DNA of 64,000 nucleotides from SAR202 cluster bacterium (GCA_022448725.1 JAKUTR010000001.1:62001-126000), one strand, 5' to 3'; shown: positions 35,120 to 44,653, numbered from the stretch's first letter. The notes: generated by a model from the letters alone, not told the origin. Numbers and translations: made by a program.

Positions 35120-36301
35120 TCATTTAAAAAGTGCGCTGGGCCGCTCAATTGATTGTTGTAGTCGCCTCAGGAACGCAGTCGCTACTGCTCCATCTATAAC
35201 TTGATGATCAATTGTAAGACTCAGGGTCAACATTTCACGGATGACGATTTCTGATTTGCGGACGACGGGTTTTTCCAATGAACGGCCAACACCTAGAATC
35301 GCACTCTGGCCTGCATTCAGGATAGGTGTAAAACCGTCAGCAACCCCAAGTACACTGATAGTAAACGTTCCTCCAACGACTTGATCGGGTAGTAACTTAC
35401 CATCACGAGCTTGACTTACCAGGTCCTCCATATCTGCGGCAATGTCTGTGAGGTTCTTACTTTCAATCTCTCGGATGACGGGCACGATTAGCCCATCGTC
35501 AAGTGCAACAGCGAATCCCATATTCACTGATTCGAACGAGTGGATGATCCCATCGGACAGGACACTGTTCATAGCGGGCACGCGCTTAATTGCTTCACTG
35601 CAAGCCTTCATAAGCAAGTGAGCAAGAGTGATTGTTGAACCTGATTCCTTGGATGCCTCACGTCTATCTCGCTGGGCGTCGGTCACGTCGACGTCGATAA
35701 AGAAAGAGAGCTGTGCTGTATTGGAGAGACTTGAGCGCATGTGGGCAGCGATTCCTCGCCGCATACCGTCAAGCGGTCGGGATTCTAATGGAGTAGGGAG
35801 ACCAGTAGGGAGATTTATGCCTGAATCATCCGGATCTGATTGATCGGCATAGGACCGGACGTCTGCTTCGGTTATTCTTGCACCACTAGGTGATACCAAA
35901 GAGATATCAATTCCGAGGGATGTAGCCACCTTCCGAGCGCCTGGGGTGGATTTAACGGTTACTTTGCTAGGTGCTTGGTTAGAGGTTGATTCTTTAGCTG
36001 TCCCAGATGAAGTGGCCGGAGAGGCAAGCGGAGCTTCGGCTGTCGGTGCTGCGGGAGGCTCTTCACCCTCTTCTAGCAGGTATGCAATTATACCGTCGAC
36101 AGCTACGGTCTCCCCGGAGTTCGCGACTATGTGTAGCATGCCAGAGGACGTTGCCTCGAGATCGTAGTTTAACTTCTCAGACTCGATCTCGGTCAGGGAC
36201 TCTCCCTGTGAGACTTGGTCTCCAGACTGCTTGTTCCATGATCCGACGACGCCTTCGGTCATAAAATCGCCAAGCCTCGGCATGACTATTGGTATTGCCA
36301 T
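35120..36301 (-). CDS. 2-oxoacid dehydrogenase E2 component (dihydrolipoamide acyltransferase)
   Basis: A 393-residue E2 with one lipoyl domain (1-80; lipoylated K43 in ESEKLNYD), an Ala/Ser/Pro-rich linker, a peripheral-subunit-binding domain (about 120-155, ARKVATSLGI ... ITEADVRSY), and a catalytic domain with DHQVIDGA near the end, giving the catalytic His and Asp. It takes the acyl group from E1 and passes it to CoA. AGGAG is six bases before the ATG. The specificity (pyruvate, acetoin or branched-chain) cannot be fixed by eye. Confidence 0.88.
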   Translation of the reverse strand: MAIPIVMPRLGDFMTEGVVGSWNKQSGDQVSQGESLTEIESEKLNYDLEATSSGMLHIVANSGETVAVDGIIAYLLEEGEEPPAAPTAEAPLASPATSSGTAKESTSNQAPSKVTVKSTPGARKVATSLGIDISLVSPSGARITEADVRSYADQSDPDDSGINLPTGLPTPLESRPLDGMRRGIAAHMRSSLSNTAQLSFFIDVDVTDAQRDRREASKESGSTITLAHLLMKACSEAIKRVPAMNSVLSDGIIHSFESVNMGFAVALDDGLIVPVIREIESKNLTDIAADMEDLVSQARDGKLLPDQVVGGTFTISVLGVADGFTPILNAGQSAILGVGRSLEKPVVRKSEIVIREMLTLSLTIDHQVIDGAVATAFLRRLQQSIERPSALFK

Positions 36302-36384
36302 TGCGACTCCTATCGGGAGTGAGTAACTTTCTAATGTTTGGTATGCGTGGGCCTGGACTGAACAATACTTCGGATACGAGGTCC

Positions 36385-37422
36385 CTAGGCCATTACTTCT
36401 CGAACTGCCTCTACTACCTTTTCTGCGGTTGGCATATATGCAGCCTCGAGAGGTTGGCTGTATGGTACTGATGTATGAGGAGGGCTCACTCGCTTTGGTG
36501 GTGCGTCAAGATAGTCAAATCCCTGCTCAGCTACGAGCGCGGAGATATCAGTAGCCAGACTACAGCGTGGATAGTCCTCATCGACGATGACAACCTTACG
36601 GGTCTTCTGGACCGAATCCAAGATTGCCTCTTCGTCTAACGGAGAAGTCCAAAGTAAATCAACGACGTCAGCTGATATACCTTCCGCAGCAAGCAGATCC
36701 GCCGCTTGGTTGTTCAGGTAACTAGTAAAACCGATCCCGACGAGAGTTACGTCACTGCCTTCACGGGTGATACGTGCTTTGCCAATCGGTAAAGTGTATG
36801 GATCCTCAGGGACATGGGTGCTAGCAGGTAAACCCATCAGTTGGCGGTTCTGGAAGATTATTACGGGATCATCATCACGGATGGAAGTGGTCATAATCCC
36901 CTTGCCAGTGTAAGCATCCGAAGGTACGGCGCATTTTAAGCCAGGGAAGTGGGTAAATATTGAGTAAAGTGTTTCTGAGTGCTGTGCGGCGGTGGCTAGT
37001 CCGGCACCCATTCCAGTCATGATCGTCAGTGGCAGCTTAATTTTGCCTCCGAACATATAGTGCATCTTCGCAGCGTTATTGGTGATTTGGTCAGAGCATA
37101 CTCCAAAGAAGGAGACATACATCAACTCAACCACGGGTCGCAGTCCGGTTGCGGCTGCACCGACTCCGGCTCCAATAAACCCAGCTTCAGAGATGGGCGT
37201 GTCGCGAACTCGTTCCTTTCCGAATTGTTTTATGAGTCCTTTAGTAAGTCTCATCGGGCCACCCCATGAGTCGATGATCCCCTGGTCTTCCCTGCCTGCG
37301 CCGCCGGCAATGTCCTCACCCATAATGAAGACAGCAGGGTCCCTTTCCATTTCCTGCCGCAGAGCTTCGTTAACTGCTTGGATGTAACTTAATTTCCTTG
37401 TCTCGGTTTCGGTCGTGACCAT
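36385..37422 (-). CDS. 2-oxoacid dehydrogenase E1 component, beta subunit
   Basis: A 345-residue transketolase-C-type subunit of a heterotetrameric thiamine-dependent dehydrogenase. Family segments: MGEDIAGGAGR, DTPISEAGFIGAGVGAA, MYVSFFGVCSDQI, and DLLWTSPLDEEAI in the C-terminal domain. Its Glu in PISEAGF helps activate TPP. The form resembles acetoin/pyruvate dehydrogenase beta subunits. It follows E1 alpha after 26 bases, with GGGAG before the ATG. Confidence 0.9.
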   Translation of the reverse strand: MVTTETETRKLSYIQAVNEALRQEMERDPAVFIMGEDIAGGAGREDQGIIDSWGGPMRLTKGLIKQFGKERVRDTPISEAGFIGAGVGAAATGLRPVVELMYVSFFGVCSDQITNNAAKMHYMFGGKIKLPLTIMTGMGAGLATAAQHSETLYSIFTHFPGLKCAVPSDAYTGKGIMTTSIRDDDPVIIFQNRQLMGLPASTHVPEDPYTLPIGKARITREGSDVTLVGIGFTSYLNNQAADLLAAEGISADVVDLLWTSPLDEEAILDSVQKTRKVVIVDEDYPRCSLATDISALVAEQGFDYLDAPPKRVSPPHTSVPYSQPLEAAYMPTAEKVVEAVREVMA

Positions 37423-37448
37423 GCTATGCTCCCTAGTTTTTCACGTAC

Positions 37449-38429
37449 CTACGGGTACGATATATATACGTCAGTCGTTAGCTCCTCTGGGTCCGGGAAG
37501 GGGCTGTCATCTGCAAACCTAGCCGCTTCTTCCACGGTAGCCAAGGCTTTCTTATCAATCTCGTTAATTTCGTCTTCAGTTGCAACCTTGGTTTGAGATA
37601 GGTGGGCTTTCATGCGTTCAACACAGTCGCGGCCTTCATAGTAATCTTCTTCCTCTTGAGTTCGATATGTAAGAGGGTTGTCGGCGCCGAAGTGCCCATT
37701 GTATCGGTAGGTTTGAGCTTCAATGAAAGTTGGTCCCTCTCCTGCCCTAGCTCTTCGGACTGCCTCGCCACCGATTTCATACATCTCGAGAACGTTCTGC
37801 CCATCGGCTATTACACTCGGAATGTTGTAGCCCGATGCTCGCTCTGCAATTGATTCACCAGAGACTGAGTATTCCACTGGGGTCGATTCGGCGTAGCGAT
37901 TATTTTCGCAAACAAAGAGTGTCGGCAGTTTCCAGATACCAGCGAGGTTCATTGCTTCGTGTAAGGTTCCTTGGTTAGCAGCTCCGTCACCAAAAAATAC
38001 TACTGAGACTTGGTCAGTCCCTCGAATTCTCGCGCTCAGGCCGACTCCAGCAGCCACGGGTATGTTGGATCCAACTACACCGTTTGCGCCGAGCATGCCC
38101 TTGTTTATATCGGCGATGTGCATGGTGCCACCTTTGCCCTTGTTTGTACCGGTTGACTTCCCAAGTAATTCCGCCATCATGGCATTTAAATCGAGGCCTT
38201 TGGCGATGCAGTGGTGGTGGCTTCGGTGGGTACCTAGCACATAGTCATCATCCCGCAAGTGAGCGCATACCCCGACGGGGACAGCTTCCTGTCCAACGGA
38301 GGAGTGCATCCCCCGCAACTTGCCGGCATCTGCTTCCCGTTTGGACTGTTCTTCAAACCGTCGGATGGTCACCATCATCTGGTACATCCAGAGGAGTTTG
38401 TCGTTGTCGATACTGGTAGTTATTGTCAA
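37449..38429 (-). CDS. 2-oxoacid dehydrogenase E1 component, alpha subunit
   Basis: A 326-residue TPP-binding subunit of a 2-oxoacid or acetoin dehydrogenase. The TPP motif starts at FGDGAANQG and ends at CENNRYA. THRSHHHCIAKG holds active-site histidines. The start is TTG 38429, seven bases after GGAGGGG; no upstream ATG fits and the next in-frame ATG would cut the N-terminal helix. It is first in the E1alpha-E1beta-E2 operon. No E3 gene lies in the window, so E3 must be shared from elsewhere. Confidence 0.88.
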   Translation of the reverse strand: MTITTSIDNDKLLWMYQMMVTIRRFEEQSKREADAGKLRGMHSSVGQEAVPVGVCAHLRDDDYVLGTHRSHHHCIAKGLDLNAMMAELLGKSTGTNKGKGGTMHIADINKGMLGANGVVGSNIPVAAGVGLSARIRGTDQVSVVFFGDGAANQGTLHEAMNLAGIWKLPTLFVCENNRYAESTPVEYSVSGESIAERASGYNIPSVIADGQNVLEMYEIGGEAVRRARAGEGPTFIEAQTYRYNGHFGADNPLTYRTQEEEDYYEGRDCVERMKAHLSQTKVATEDEINEIDKKALATVEEAARFADDSPFPDPEELTTDVYISYP

Positions 38430-38494
38430 TGTATTACCCCTCCGGTCCTATGGACTCTTGTGATATCCCGTTTGGTTCCCTCAGTGACCGGGTA

Positions 38495-38503
38495 ATCATA
38501 CCA
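38495..38503 (-). promoter_or_regulatory. Extended -10 promoter of the 2-oxoacid dehydrogenase operon
   Basis: TGGTATGAT on the minus strand at 38503-38495. It predicts an mRNA start near 38488 and a leader of about 59 bases. It is one arm of a perfect 10-base inverted repeat with the amidohydrolase promoter. Confidence 0.4.
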
Positions 38504-38535
38504 AGGATGCTCTCGACGGTACAGCGTCATTCCTG

Positions 38536-38544
38536 TGGTATGAT
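38536..38544 (+). promoter_or_regulatory. Extended -10 promoter of the amidohydrolase gene
   Basis: TGGTATGAT at 38536-38544, the same nine bases as on the other strand at 38503-38495. No -35 is evident. The predicted leader is about 24 bases. Confidence 0.4.
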
Positions 38545-38574
38545 TGGCGCACTTTTGTAAAAGGTTGTCCTACC

Positions 38575-39813
38575 GTGAAGCTGGTATTACAGGCAGAGAG
38601 AGTAGTTGCCGGTGATGGAAATAAGCCCATCGAGTCAGGGGCTGTCTTAATCGATAACGGACGTATTGTTGCCGTTGACCGACAAAGTGAGATCGCGTCT
38701 GCTATCGATGAGTTTACCGACGTCATTGATGCTCCGGGGCAGACCATCATGCCAGGACTTGTAGAGGTGCATACGCATATGCACTGTACTGCTGAGCCTG
38801 ACGCCTATGAAAAAATGATAATAGACGATGACCAAACTCTGTTAATGAGAGCGAGTGTAGCAGTCCGTAAATCTTTACTCTCTGGAGTGACCACAATGCG
38901 TGATCTGGGGAGTAGGAATCAAATCGCGTTCCCCATCAAGCACGCGATTAATCATGGGATCATACCAGGTCCTCGTTTATTGGTTACCGGGACACCTATT
39001 ACGACAACTGCGGGGCATTGCAACATGTTTGGTACTGAGGCTGACACCACCGAACAAGTTATTTCTGCTGTGAGGACCCAGGCGAAGATGGGTGCTGACC
39101 ATATCAAGATCATGTCTACAGGGGGTAACTTCACTCCTCGAAGTAATACACGTGAGGCTCAATACTCGTATGAAACTATACAGGCTGCTGTTGAAGACGC
39201 TGAGAGATTAGGGATGACGGTAGCTGCTCATTGTCATGGCACAGTAGGGGTTAAGAACTGTATCGATGCGGGGGTGCATCATCTAGTTCACTGTTCGTGG
39301 CTCTCATCAGACCCAACAAAAGAGTACGACTATGATCCTAAGCTGGCAGATGCCATTGCTGCAGCTGGTCAGTACGTTGATCCAACAATCGCATTAGCGC
39401 CGCTTCGGTATGACGCGAATCCAGGCGATCCAGTTTTTCAACCGGGCGGAGTTTATCAGCACCTACCACAGCGGTACTCGATATTGAGAGACATGCTAGA
39501 TCGGGGAGTGAAATTCATTGCTGGCCTCGATGCAGGTATGCCACAAGGCCGGTTTGGAGAGCATGCATGGGTCCCTCGGACGATGGTAGAAGAACTTGGC
39601 GTGTCTCCGATGGACGCCTTAGTCTCTTCAACGAAGACCTCGGCGGAGGCTCTAGGGGTTGCAGATGTAACCGGCACGATTAAGCCGGGCAAATCTGCTG
39701 ATATTATAGTTGTCGATGGTGACCCCACCGTAGACATTAAAGCCCTTCATACAGTCTCTACAGTGCTTATGTCTGGGCACGTTGTTAAGAGGTCAGGTGT
39801 CCCGCTAGTTTAG
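38575..39813 (+). CDS. Amidohydrolase-family protein (imidazolonepropionase/prolidase-like)
   Basis: A 412-residue metal-dependent hydrolase with the split beta-sandwich and TIM barrel of the amidohydrolase superfamily. H66 and H68 lie in VEVHTHMH; the Lys of DHIKIMSTGG, His residues in AAHCHG and LVHCSW, and Asp in GLDAGMP complete a binuclear site. The subgroup includes Xaa-Pro/Xaa-Lys dipeptidases and arylalkyl amidases. It has no signal peptide. The start is GTG 38575 with no clear ribosome site. Its stop overlaps the convergent tmk stop region by four bases. Confidence 0.82.
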   Translation: MKLVLQAERVVAGDGNKPIESGAVLIDNGRIVAVDRQSEIASAIDEFTDVIDAPGQTIMPGLVEVHTHMHCTAEPDAYEKMIIDDDQTLLMRASVAVRKSLLSGVTTMRDLGSRNQIAFPIKHAINHGIIPGPRLLVTGTPITTTAGHCNMFGTEADTTEQVISAVRTQAKMGADHIKIMSTGGNFTPRSNTREAQYSYETIQAAVEDAERLGMTVAAHCHGTVGVKNCIDAGVHHLVHCSWLSSDPTKEYDYDPKLADAIAAAGQYVDPTIALAPLRYDANPGDPVFQPGGVYQHLPQRYSILRDMLDRGVKFIAGLDAGMPQGRFGEHAWVPRTMVEELGVSPMDALVSSTKTSAEALGVADVTGTIKPGKSADIIVVDGDPTVDIKALHTVSTVLMSGHVVKRSGVPLV

Positions 39814-40436
39814 TCAGCCGTAAGATACGGTGTGACTAAAGCCCATACGAACTCTTCAATTTTTGGAACACTCAAGGTTGAGTCGATAGTATGCCAGCGG
39901 TCCGAATGGGCGTTGGCTAGTTTCAGGTATCCTTGGCGAACACGCTCGTGGAAGTGGAACGACTCCTCCTCAAATCGTCGCTGTCCCTGCCCATCATTAC
40001 CACGAGCAAGACCAATCTCCACAGGACAGTCGAGCAATATCGTAAGGTCTGGTATCAAACCACTAGTTGACGTTTTGTTGATCTCATTGATTGTGCCAAT
40101 TGAGAGGCCGCGTCCGTACCCCTGGTAAGCGAGCGTGGAGCCGGTAAATCTGTCGCTGATTACCGTAGTGCCTTTTTCCAGTGCAGGAGCGACTACTTTT
40201 TCAACTAATTCCGCGCGGGCTGCGGAGAAAAGTAGAAGCTCCGTAGTTGGTGATATGTCATCAGTATCGCGCTCCTGTTTTAACCATTCACGAAGATATT
40301 GGCCAAGGGGAGTTGACCCTGGCTCACGAACTAGTTTGACATCCAAACCTTCAAGTTTTAGGCGATTCGCAAGTGTGCGGGCATGAGTACTTTTCCCGCT
40401 GCCGTCACCACCTTCGAAGGAAATAAATATCGCCAC
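39810..40436 (-). CDS. tmk: Thymidylate kinase
   Basis: A 208-residue P-loop kinase that phosphorylates dTMP to dTDP. The P-loop is GGDGSGKST (9-17), followed by the REPGSTPLG substrate loop (usually REPGGT), and the DR motif is SDRFTGSTLAYQG (about 93-105). The start is GTG 40436 with AGGAG about ten bases upstream. It is last in a minus-strand group with the R3H ATPase, 21 bases before it. Confidence 0.9.
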   Translation of the reverse strand: MAIFISFEGGDGSGKSTHARTLANRLKLEGLDVKLVREPGSTPLGQYLREWLKQERDTDDISPTTELLLFSAARAELVEKVVAPALEKGTTVISDRFTGSTLAYQGYGRGLSIGTINEINKTSTSGLIPDLTILLDCPVEIGLARGNDGQGQRRFEEESFHFHERVRQGYLKLANAHSDRWHTIDSTLSVPKIEEFVWALVTPYLTAD

Positions 40437-40457
40437 TTAGACTATCTCCTCTGATGA

Positions 40458-42080
40458 CTATTCGCGGTACATCACGACTCGTCGCCGTGGTTCGCTGCCC
40501 GAGCTGGTAGACTTGAGTCCATGTTCCTCGGCCACTTGGTGTTGGAGGTGGCGTATGTAAGAGGTTTGTGGAGTTAACTCGGAGTGTTGGCCACTATCAT
40601 CCACTTTTTTAGCTGCAAGTTCTGCTTCTTTGACAGCTTCCTCAATCCGGTCTTGGTTGCGCTCGTGCGCGTTATTTTTCCGAGTGATGGCTGTGAGGAA
40701 TTGGTGCATTTGGGACGTTGTATTTTTCCGAAGCACATAGACTGGGCGTCCGGCTTCTTCTGCCTGTCTAAGTGCATTTGTTCTACGGCGGTAAAAACTC
40801 TTGGTTGTTAATACCAATTCCGCTTCTTCCAGATTGTCGGTTAGGGATACTGCTAAATCTGCAGCGCCAATCGCTTGTTGGACTTTGCCTTTATTCACGC
40901 CATATGGCATAACTTTAATTGTTCTGGGACTTGGCTGCCCCTGAGTTAAATGGTCCTCCGTAGTCTCCTCGATGGTTGTCGGTTCCGGTGGCTTGGACGT
41001 AGTTTGCCGAGTTTGAACCGAATGATACTCACGCCTCCTTATTCCACCGCGTTCTTGCGCTACAACTTCAGGTGCGCGTCCAACCTGTGTGTTTTGAACC
41101 TCCCCGTTTGCCCCAAGAAAACGTTCCTCAAGTGTGACGCCGTAACCGCGTAACATACGATCTACGGCTTCCGTCAAGTCTGAGTGAATGGCGACTCTGC
41201 TCCAGCCCTGTATCTCAACAAGAGCGTCAAAGGTAGGTGGCGCTTTTCGTTCGAGTACCGTTTTTTGCGTGCGGCGCCTTCGGGCTTCAATGTCCCCGAG
41301 TGTAACTGCTTGAATGCCTCCAACAAGGTCAGACAGTGTGGGATTCTGGACTAGGTTCTCAAGAGTGTTCCCGTGAGCCGTGGCGACTAACTGAACACCC
41401 CGCTCAGCTATGGTACGTGCAGCGTTGGCTTCTAGCTCGGTACCGATTTCGTCGATGATGATCACTTCTGGCATGTGGTTTTCGACCGCTTCGATCATTA
41501 CACGGTGTTGCTGATCAGGGGAAGTGACTTGCATACGGCGAGCACCACCAATTCCAGGATGAGGAATATCACCATCCCCTGCGATTTCGTTTGAGGTGTC
41601 TACAATGACTACTCGTTTTTGTGCATCATCAGCGATTACTCGACTGACCTCTCGTAACATAGTTGTCTTGCCAACACCAGGCTTTCCTAACAAGAGAATA
41701 CTCTGGCCAGAAAGAACGAGATCTTCGATGACCCTGATTGTGCCGAATACAGCTCTACCTATACGTATAGTAAGCCCTATCACTTTACCGGTTCGATTGT
41801 GGATTGCTGAAATCCGGTGGAGTGACCTCTCAATCCCTGCCCGGTTATCACCACCGAAAGGGCTTATCCGTTTAGTGACATATAGGATGTCATCATCCGA
41901 CACCTCGCGGTCACTAAGTATCACAGTTTCATCTATGTAGCGTGCTTCTGGTTTTCGGCCAAGATCGAGGATAACTTCTAGCAGCCCATCCCTATTGCCC
42001 CGATCGCGTAAGATCGTAGCCACGCTTGGTGGTAGTCTCTCAATTATGACTTCTAGGTCTGCCCCTGATGGCTGTTTCAT
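40458..42080 (-). CDS. SpoIIIAA-type AAA ATPase with C-terminal R3H domain
   Basis: A 540-residue protein. An N-terminal region (1-120) leads to a RecA/AAA-type ATPase with Walker A LGKPGVGKTT (131-140) and Walker B EVIIIDEIGTE (about 205-215), as in SpoIIIAA and the plastid Ycf45 group. Residues about 385-450 (TIKVMPYGVNKGKVQQAI) form a further small domain, and the C-terminus has an R3H motif ending GSEPRRRVVMYRE, which binds single-stranded nucleic acid. Its job is not known; it need not relate to sporulation. The ATG lacks a clear ribosome site and is preceded by a tandem repeat. Confidence 0.78.
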   Translation of the reverse strand: MKQPSGADLEVIIERLPPSVATILRDRGNRDGLLEVILDLGRKPEARYIDETVILSDREVSDDDILYVTKRISPFGGDNRAGIERSLHRISAIHNRTGKVIGLTIRIGRAVFGTIRVIEDLVLSGQSILLLGKPGVGKTTMLREVSRVIADDAQKRVVIVDTSNEIAGDGDIPHPGIGGARRMQVTSPDQQHRVMIEAVENHMPEVIIIDEIGTELEANAARTIAERGVQLVATAHGNTLENLVQNPTLSDLVGGIQAVTLGDIEARRRRTQKTVLERKAPPTFDALVEIQGWSRVAIHSDLTEAVDRMLRGYGVTLEERFLGANGEVQNTQVGRAPEVVAQERGGIRRREYHSVQTRQTTSKPPEPTTIEETTEDHLTQGQPSPRTIKVMPYGVNKGKVQQAIGAADLAVSLTDNLEEAELVLTTKSFYRRRTNALRQAEEAGRPVYVLRKNTTSQMHQFLTAITRKNNAHERNQDRIEEAVKEAELAAKKVDDSGQHSELTPQTSYIRHLQHQVAEEHGLKSTSSGSEPRRRVVMYRE

Positions 42081-42097
42081 TATGGAATGTTTCTAAA

Positions 42098-42145
42098 TCT
42101 GACCTTACTACAATTTCGTTATCTGGCCTTACTGTAATTTCGTTG
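42098..42145. repeat. 24-base imperfect tandem repeat before the R3H ATPase gene
   Basis: Two copies, 42098-42121 and 42122-42145, match at 20 of 24 positions and share CCTTACT and AATTTCGTT. The second copy ends directly at the stop codon of the GNAT-like gene, and the pair fills most of the 65-base spacer. It may bind a regulator or affect mRNA stability in the operon. Confidence 0.7.
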
Positions 42146-43153
42146 TCAAGAGGGTAACACGTCGGTTGTTCTTAATTTCTCGGATTGGCCCCACTCTTGC
42201 AATTCAATAAGCTCTACCGAGGGGCCGATACCAGCGTATTGGAGTTTAGCGTTGAGCGGGTGGTCTTTGACCGCAGCGGTTATCCAACGTACTAGCGTCA
42301 CGTATCGCGCAGCTGGCTTGAACCGGTGCTGTTCCAGAACACGATGCAGTTGGGCTTGATACTCTGGAACCAAGACTTGGACCTTTGAAGTACCTGGGAG
42401 TGTCCGAGAAAGACAGTATTCTATGATTGAGGAAATGCTCTCTTCTGGGTCAGGCAGTAACATCAGCGAAATTTGGGCTGAGCCGAGTCCTTGAATGACC
42501 CTTGCCCAAGCTTGGATTCCTTCAGGAGAATCGTAGACAGATTCACTCGTCCGTAGCCGACGCCGTTCGATAGACAACTGCCATTGGTCAAATGTCATAC
42601 CGTAGGCGAACCGGACAGAAGCTGGGGTAGCGGTGTTGTACAACCGAAACACATTGTATTCGTCGTTCGTTCGTTTAGGGCGCAGTCGCGCGCGTTTGGT
42701 TCCACTAAAAATTCCCCGTTTACCCATGTAGAGGGTTTCTTCGTTTGCTAAAACAAAACCACAGTTTCGGATAGATGGAATTAAAGAATCATCGGCGCGT
42801 AGCCTGATGAAAATCCGCTCTGCACCTCTAAGTGATGCCTCTTGGATCAGCGTGTTCAGGAGATTTTTGCAGGTTGAGGGGGCATTATCATCGTGAAGTA
42901 GGAGATGCGAAAGTTCCCAAGTCCCTAGCCCAGCCCGAGGCTTCGCGGCTATTATCGAAATGTTTTGGCTATCAGACTGTTCAGCGATCGCGCAGCATTG
43001 GCTTCGTTGGGTAGCTAAGTATAATCGGGCGATATCAGTTCTTGGCACAGTGTTGCGAACTAGGTTGGCAAGGGTGAAAACCCGGTTTGTCCGGGATCTG
43101 TTTCTATCGAAAGTGTATGTAGGAACATCGAGCAGACGAAGTTGGCGGATCAT
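42146..43153 (-). CDS. GNAT-like protein of unknown function
   Basis: A 335-residue protein without clear motifs. Residues about 95-145 (LIQEASLRGAERIFIRLRAD ... NCGFVLANEETLYMG) look like the end of a GNAT acetyltransferase fold, and 255-295 repeats the pattern (VQVLVPEYQAQLHRVLEQHRFKPAARYVTLVRW), suggesting two tandem GNAT-like halves. No acetyl-CoA loop R/Q-x-x-G-x-G/A is obvious, so activity is doubtful. It starts six bases after pdxT and has a GGCGG-type ribosome site, so it is cotranscribed with the PLP synthase genes. Confidence 0.55.
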   Translation of the reverse strand: MIRQLRLLDVPTYTFDRNRSRTNRVFTLANLVRNTVPRTDIARLYLATQRSQCCAIAEQSDSQNISIIAAKPRAGLGTWELSHLLLHDDNAPSTCKNLLNTLIQEASLRGAERIFIRLRADDSLIPSIRNCGFVLANEETLYMGKRGIFSGTKRARLRPKRTNDEYNVFRLYNTATPASVRFAYGMTFDQWQLSIERRRLRTSESVYDSPEGIQAWARVIQGLGSAQISLMLLPDPEESISSIIEYCLSRTLPGTSKVQVLVPEYQAQLHRVLEQHRFKPAARYVTLVRWITAAVKDHPLNAKLQYAGIGPSVELIELQEWGQSEKLRTTDVLPS

Positions 43154-43158
43154 CAGAT

Positions 43159-43743
43159 CTACCGCCTAGTTTCTTCGACCATACCTAGGAACATCTGATG
43201 GATCCTGTGATCCAAGGTGAGTTCAGGATGGAACGCTGTGGCTAGCATATGATTCTCCCGAACCGCGACTGGACGGCCATCATTTAGGCGGGATATGACT
43301 CGGACGTTCGGTCCAACTGAGTTCACTATTGGTGCACGTATAAAAATCGCTTTGTAGGATTGTCCATCGACTTCATCGATTTCCAGGTCTGCTTCGAAGC
43401 TGTCGACTTGGCGGCCAAAGGCGTTCCTGGTCACGTTAATGTCCATCAGTTTTAGGGGGTTAGGGCGGTGATCGGTGAGGGAATTCGCCAGTACGATCAT
43501 GCCTGCGCATGTCCCCCAAATAGGCATACCGTTCTTGACCAAATTTACCAGATGGTCACGCATATCAAAGATGTCGAGTAGCTGGACAATGGTAGTGCTC
43601 TCCCCACCAGGAATAATCAGGCCATCGACTTTATCGAGTTCGTTCCGGGTGCGGACCTCTAGTACTACCGATCCTAGACGCTCGAGCATCTGCCGGTGCT
43701 CAAGGAAGTCGCCCTGTATAGCCAGGACCCCGATGGTCGCCAA
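43159..43743 (-). CDS. pdxT: PLP synthase glutaminase subunit
   Basis: A 194-residue class I glutaminase that supplies ammonia to PdxS. The triad is C79 in GTCAGM, H172 and E174 in FHPEL; the GGEST motif is at 46-50. The start is TTG 43743, one base after the pdxS stop, with GAGG inside the pdxS end. Length and motifs are complete. Confidence 0.95.
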   Translation of the reverse strand: MATIGVLAIQGDFLEHRQMLERLGSVVLEVRTRNELDKVDGLIIPGGESTTIVQLLDIFDMRDHLVNLVKNGMPIWGTCAGMIVLANSLTDHRPNPLKLMDINVTRNAFGRQVDSFEADLEIDEVDGQSYKAIFIRAPIVNSVGPNVRVISRLNDGRPVAVRENHMLATAFHPELTLDHRIHQMFLGMVEETRR

Positions 43744-43744
43744 G

Positions 43745-44653
43745 CTACCAACCTCTTACGGCTAATTGTTCCTCAACGGGCATTGTCCGGACGTCTAGAC
43801 CTGGCATGGCGTCGCCTAGTCCACGGGAGACCTCGGCTATGATATCCGGGTTATTATAATTGGTGGTTGCCTTAACTATTGCCGATGCCATCAACTCTGG
43901 CTGTTGGGACTTGAAGATACCAGAGCCGACGAATACTCCATCCACACCTAGTTGCATCATAAGAGCGGCGTCTGCCGGCGAGGCAATACCACCAGCTGCG
44001 AAGTTGACAACCGGTAGCTTACCCGTCTCATGTACTTCCCTGACAAGTTCGTAAGGAGCCTTAAGGTCTCTAGCAGCGGCCATTAGTTCCGCCTCTTCCA
44101 AACCCTGGATGCGTCGAATGTCACCAAGCACCGTCCGGGCGTGGCGAACAGCCTCCACTATGTTGCCGGTGCCAGCTTCACCTTTGGTTCGGATCATTGC
44201 TGCACCTTCGCCGACACGTCGAAGCGCCTCCCCAAGGTCTCGAGCACCGCACACGAAAGGTACTTTGAAATCATGTTTGTTGACATGATTGTCTTCGTCA
44301 GCTGGGGTCAGGACCTCAGATTCGTCGATGTAATCGATTTTCAGGGCTTCCAGAACCTGAGATTCCACGAAGTGCCCAATTCGGCATTTCGCCATAACGG
44401 GAATTGTTACGGCTTCTTGTATTTCAATGATTTTAGTAGGATCGGACATCCTGGAGACGCCGCCCTCTTTTCTGATGTCAGAAGGGACTCTTTCAAGTGC
44501 CATCACTGAGCATGCCCCTGCGTCTTCTGCGATTTTTGCTTGGTCTGCCGTCACCACGTCCATGATGACTCCACCCTTTAGCATCTGGGCGAGACCGGCC
44601 TTAATGCGCCAGGTACTAGTTTCAGAAGTTGTTTCGATGGTTTCGAGCGCCAT
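43745..44653 (-). CDS. pdxS: PLP synthase lyase subunit
   Basis: A 302-residue PdxS that makes pyridoxal phosphate from ribose 5-phosphate, glyceraldehyde 3-phosphate and ammonia. Family segments: [48 protein letters not shown] and [21 protein letters not shown] use ATG 44653, with GGAGG six bases upstream, instead of ATG 44665, which would overlap that site. It leads the operon pdxS-pdxT-GNAT-like-R3H ATPase-tmk. Confidence 0.96.
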   Translation of the reverse strand: MALETIETTSETSTWRIKAGLAQMLKGGVIMDVVTADQAKIAEDAGACSVMALERVPSDIRKEGGVSRMSDPTKIIEIQEAVTIPVMAKCRIGHFVESQVLEALKIDYIDESEVLTPADEDNHVNKHDFKVPFVCGARDLGEALRRVGEGAAMIRTKGEAGTGNIVEAVRHARTVLGDIRRIQGLEEAELMAAARDLKAPYELVREVHETGKLPVVNFAAGGIASPADAALMMQLGVDGVFVGSGIFKSQQPELMASAIVKATTNYNNPDIIAEVSRGLGDAMPGLDVRTMPVEEQLAVRGW

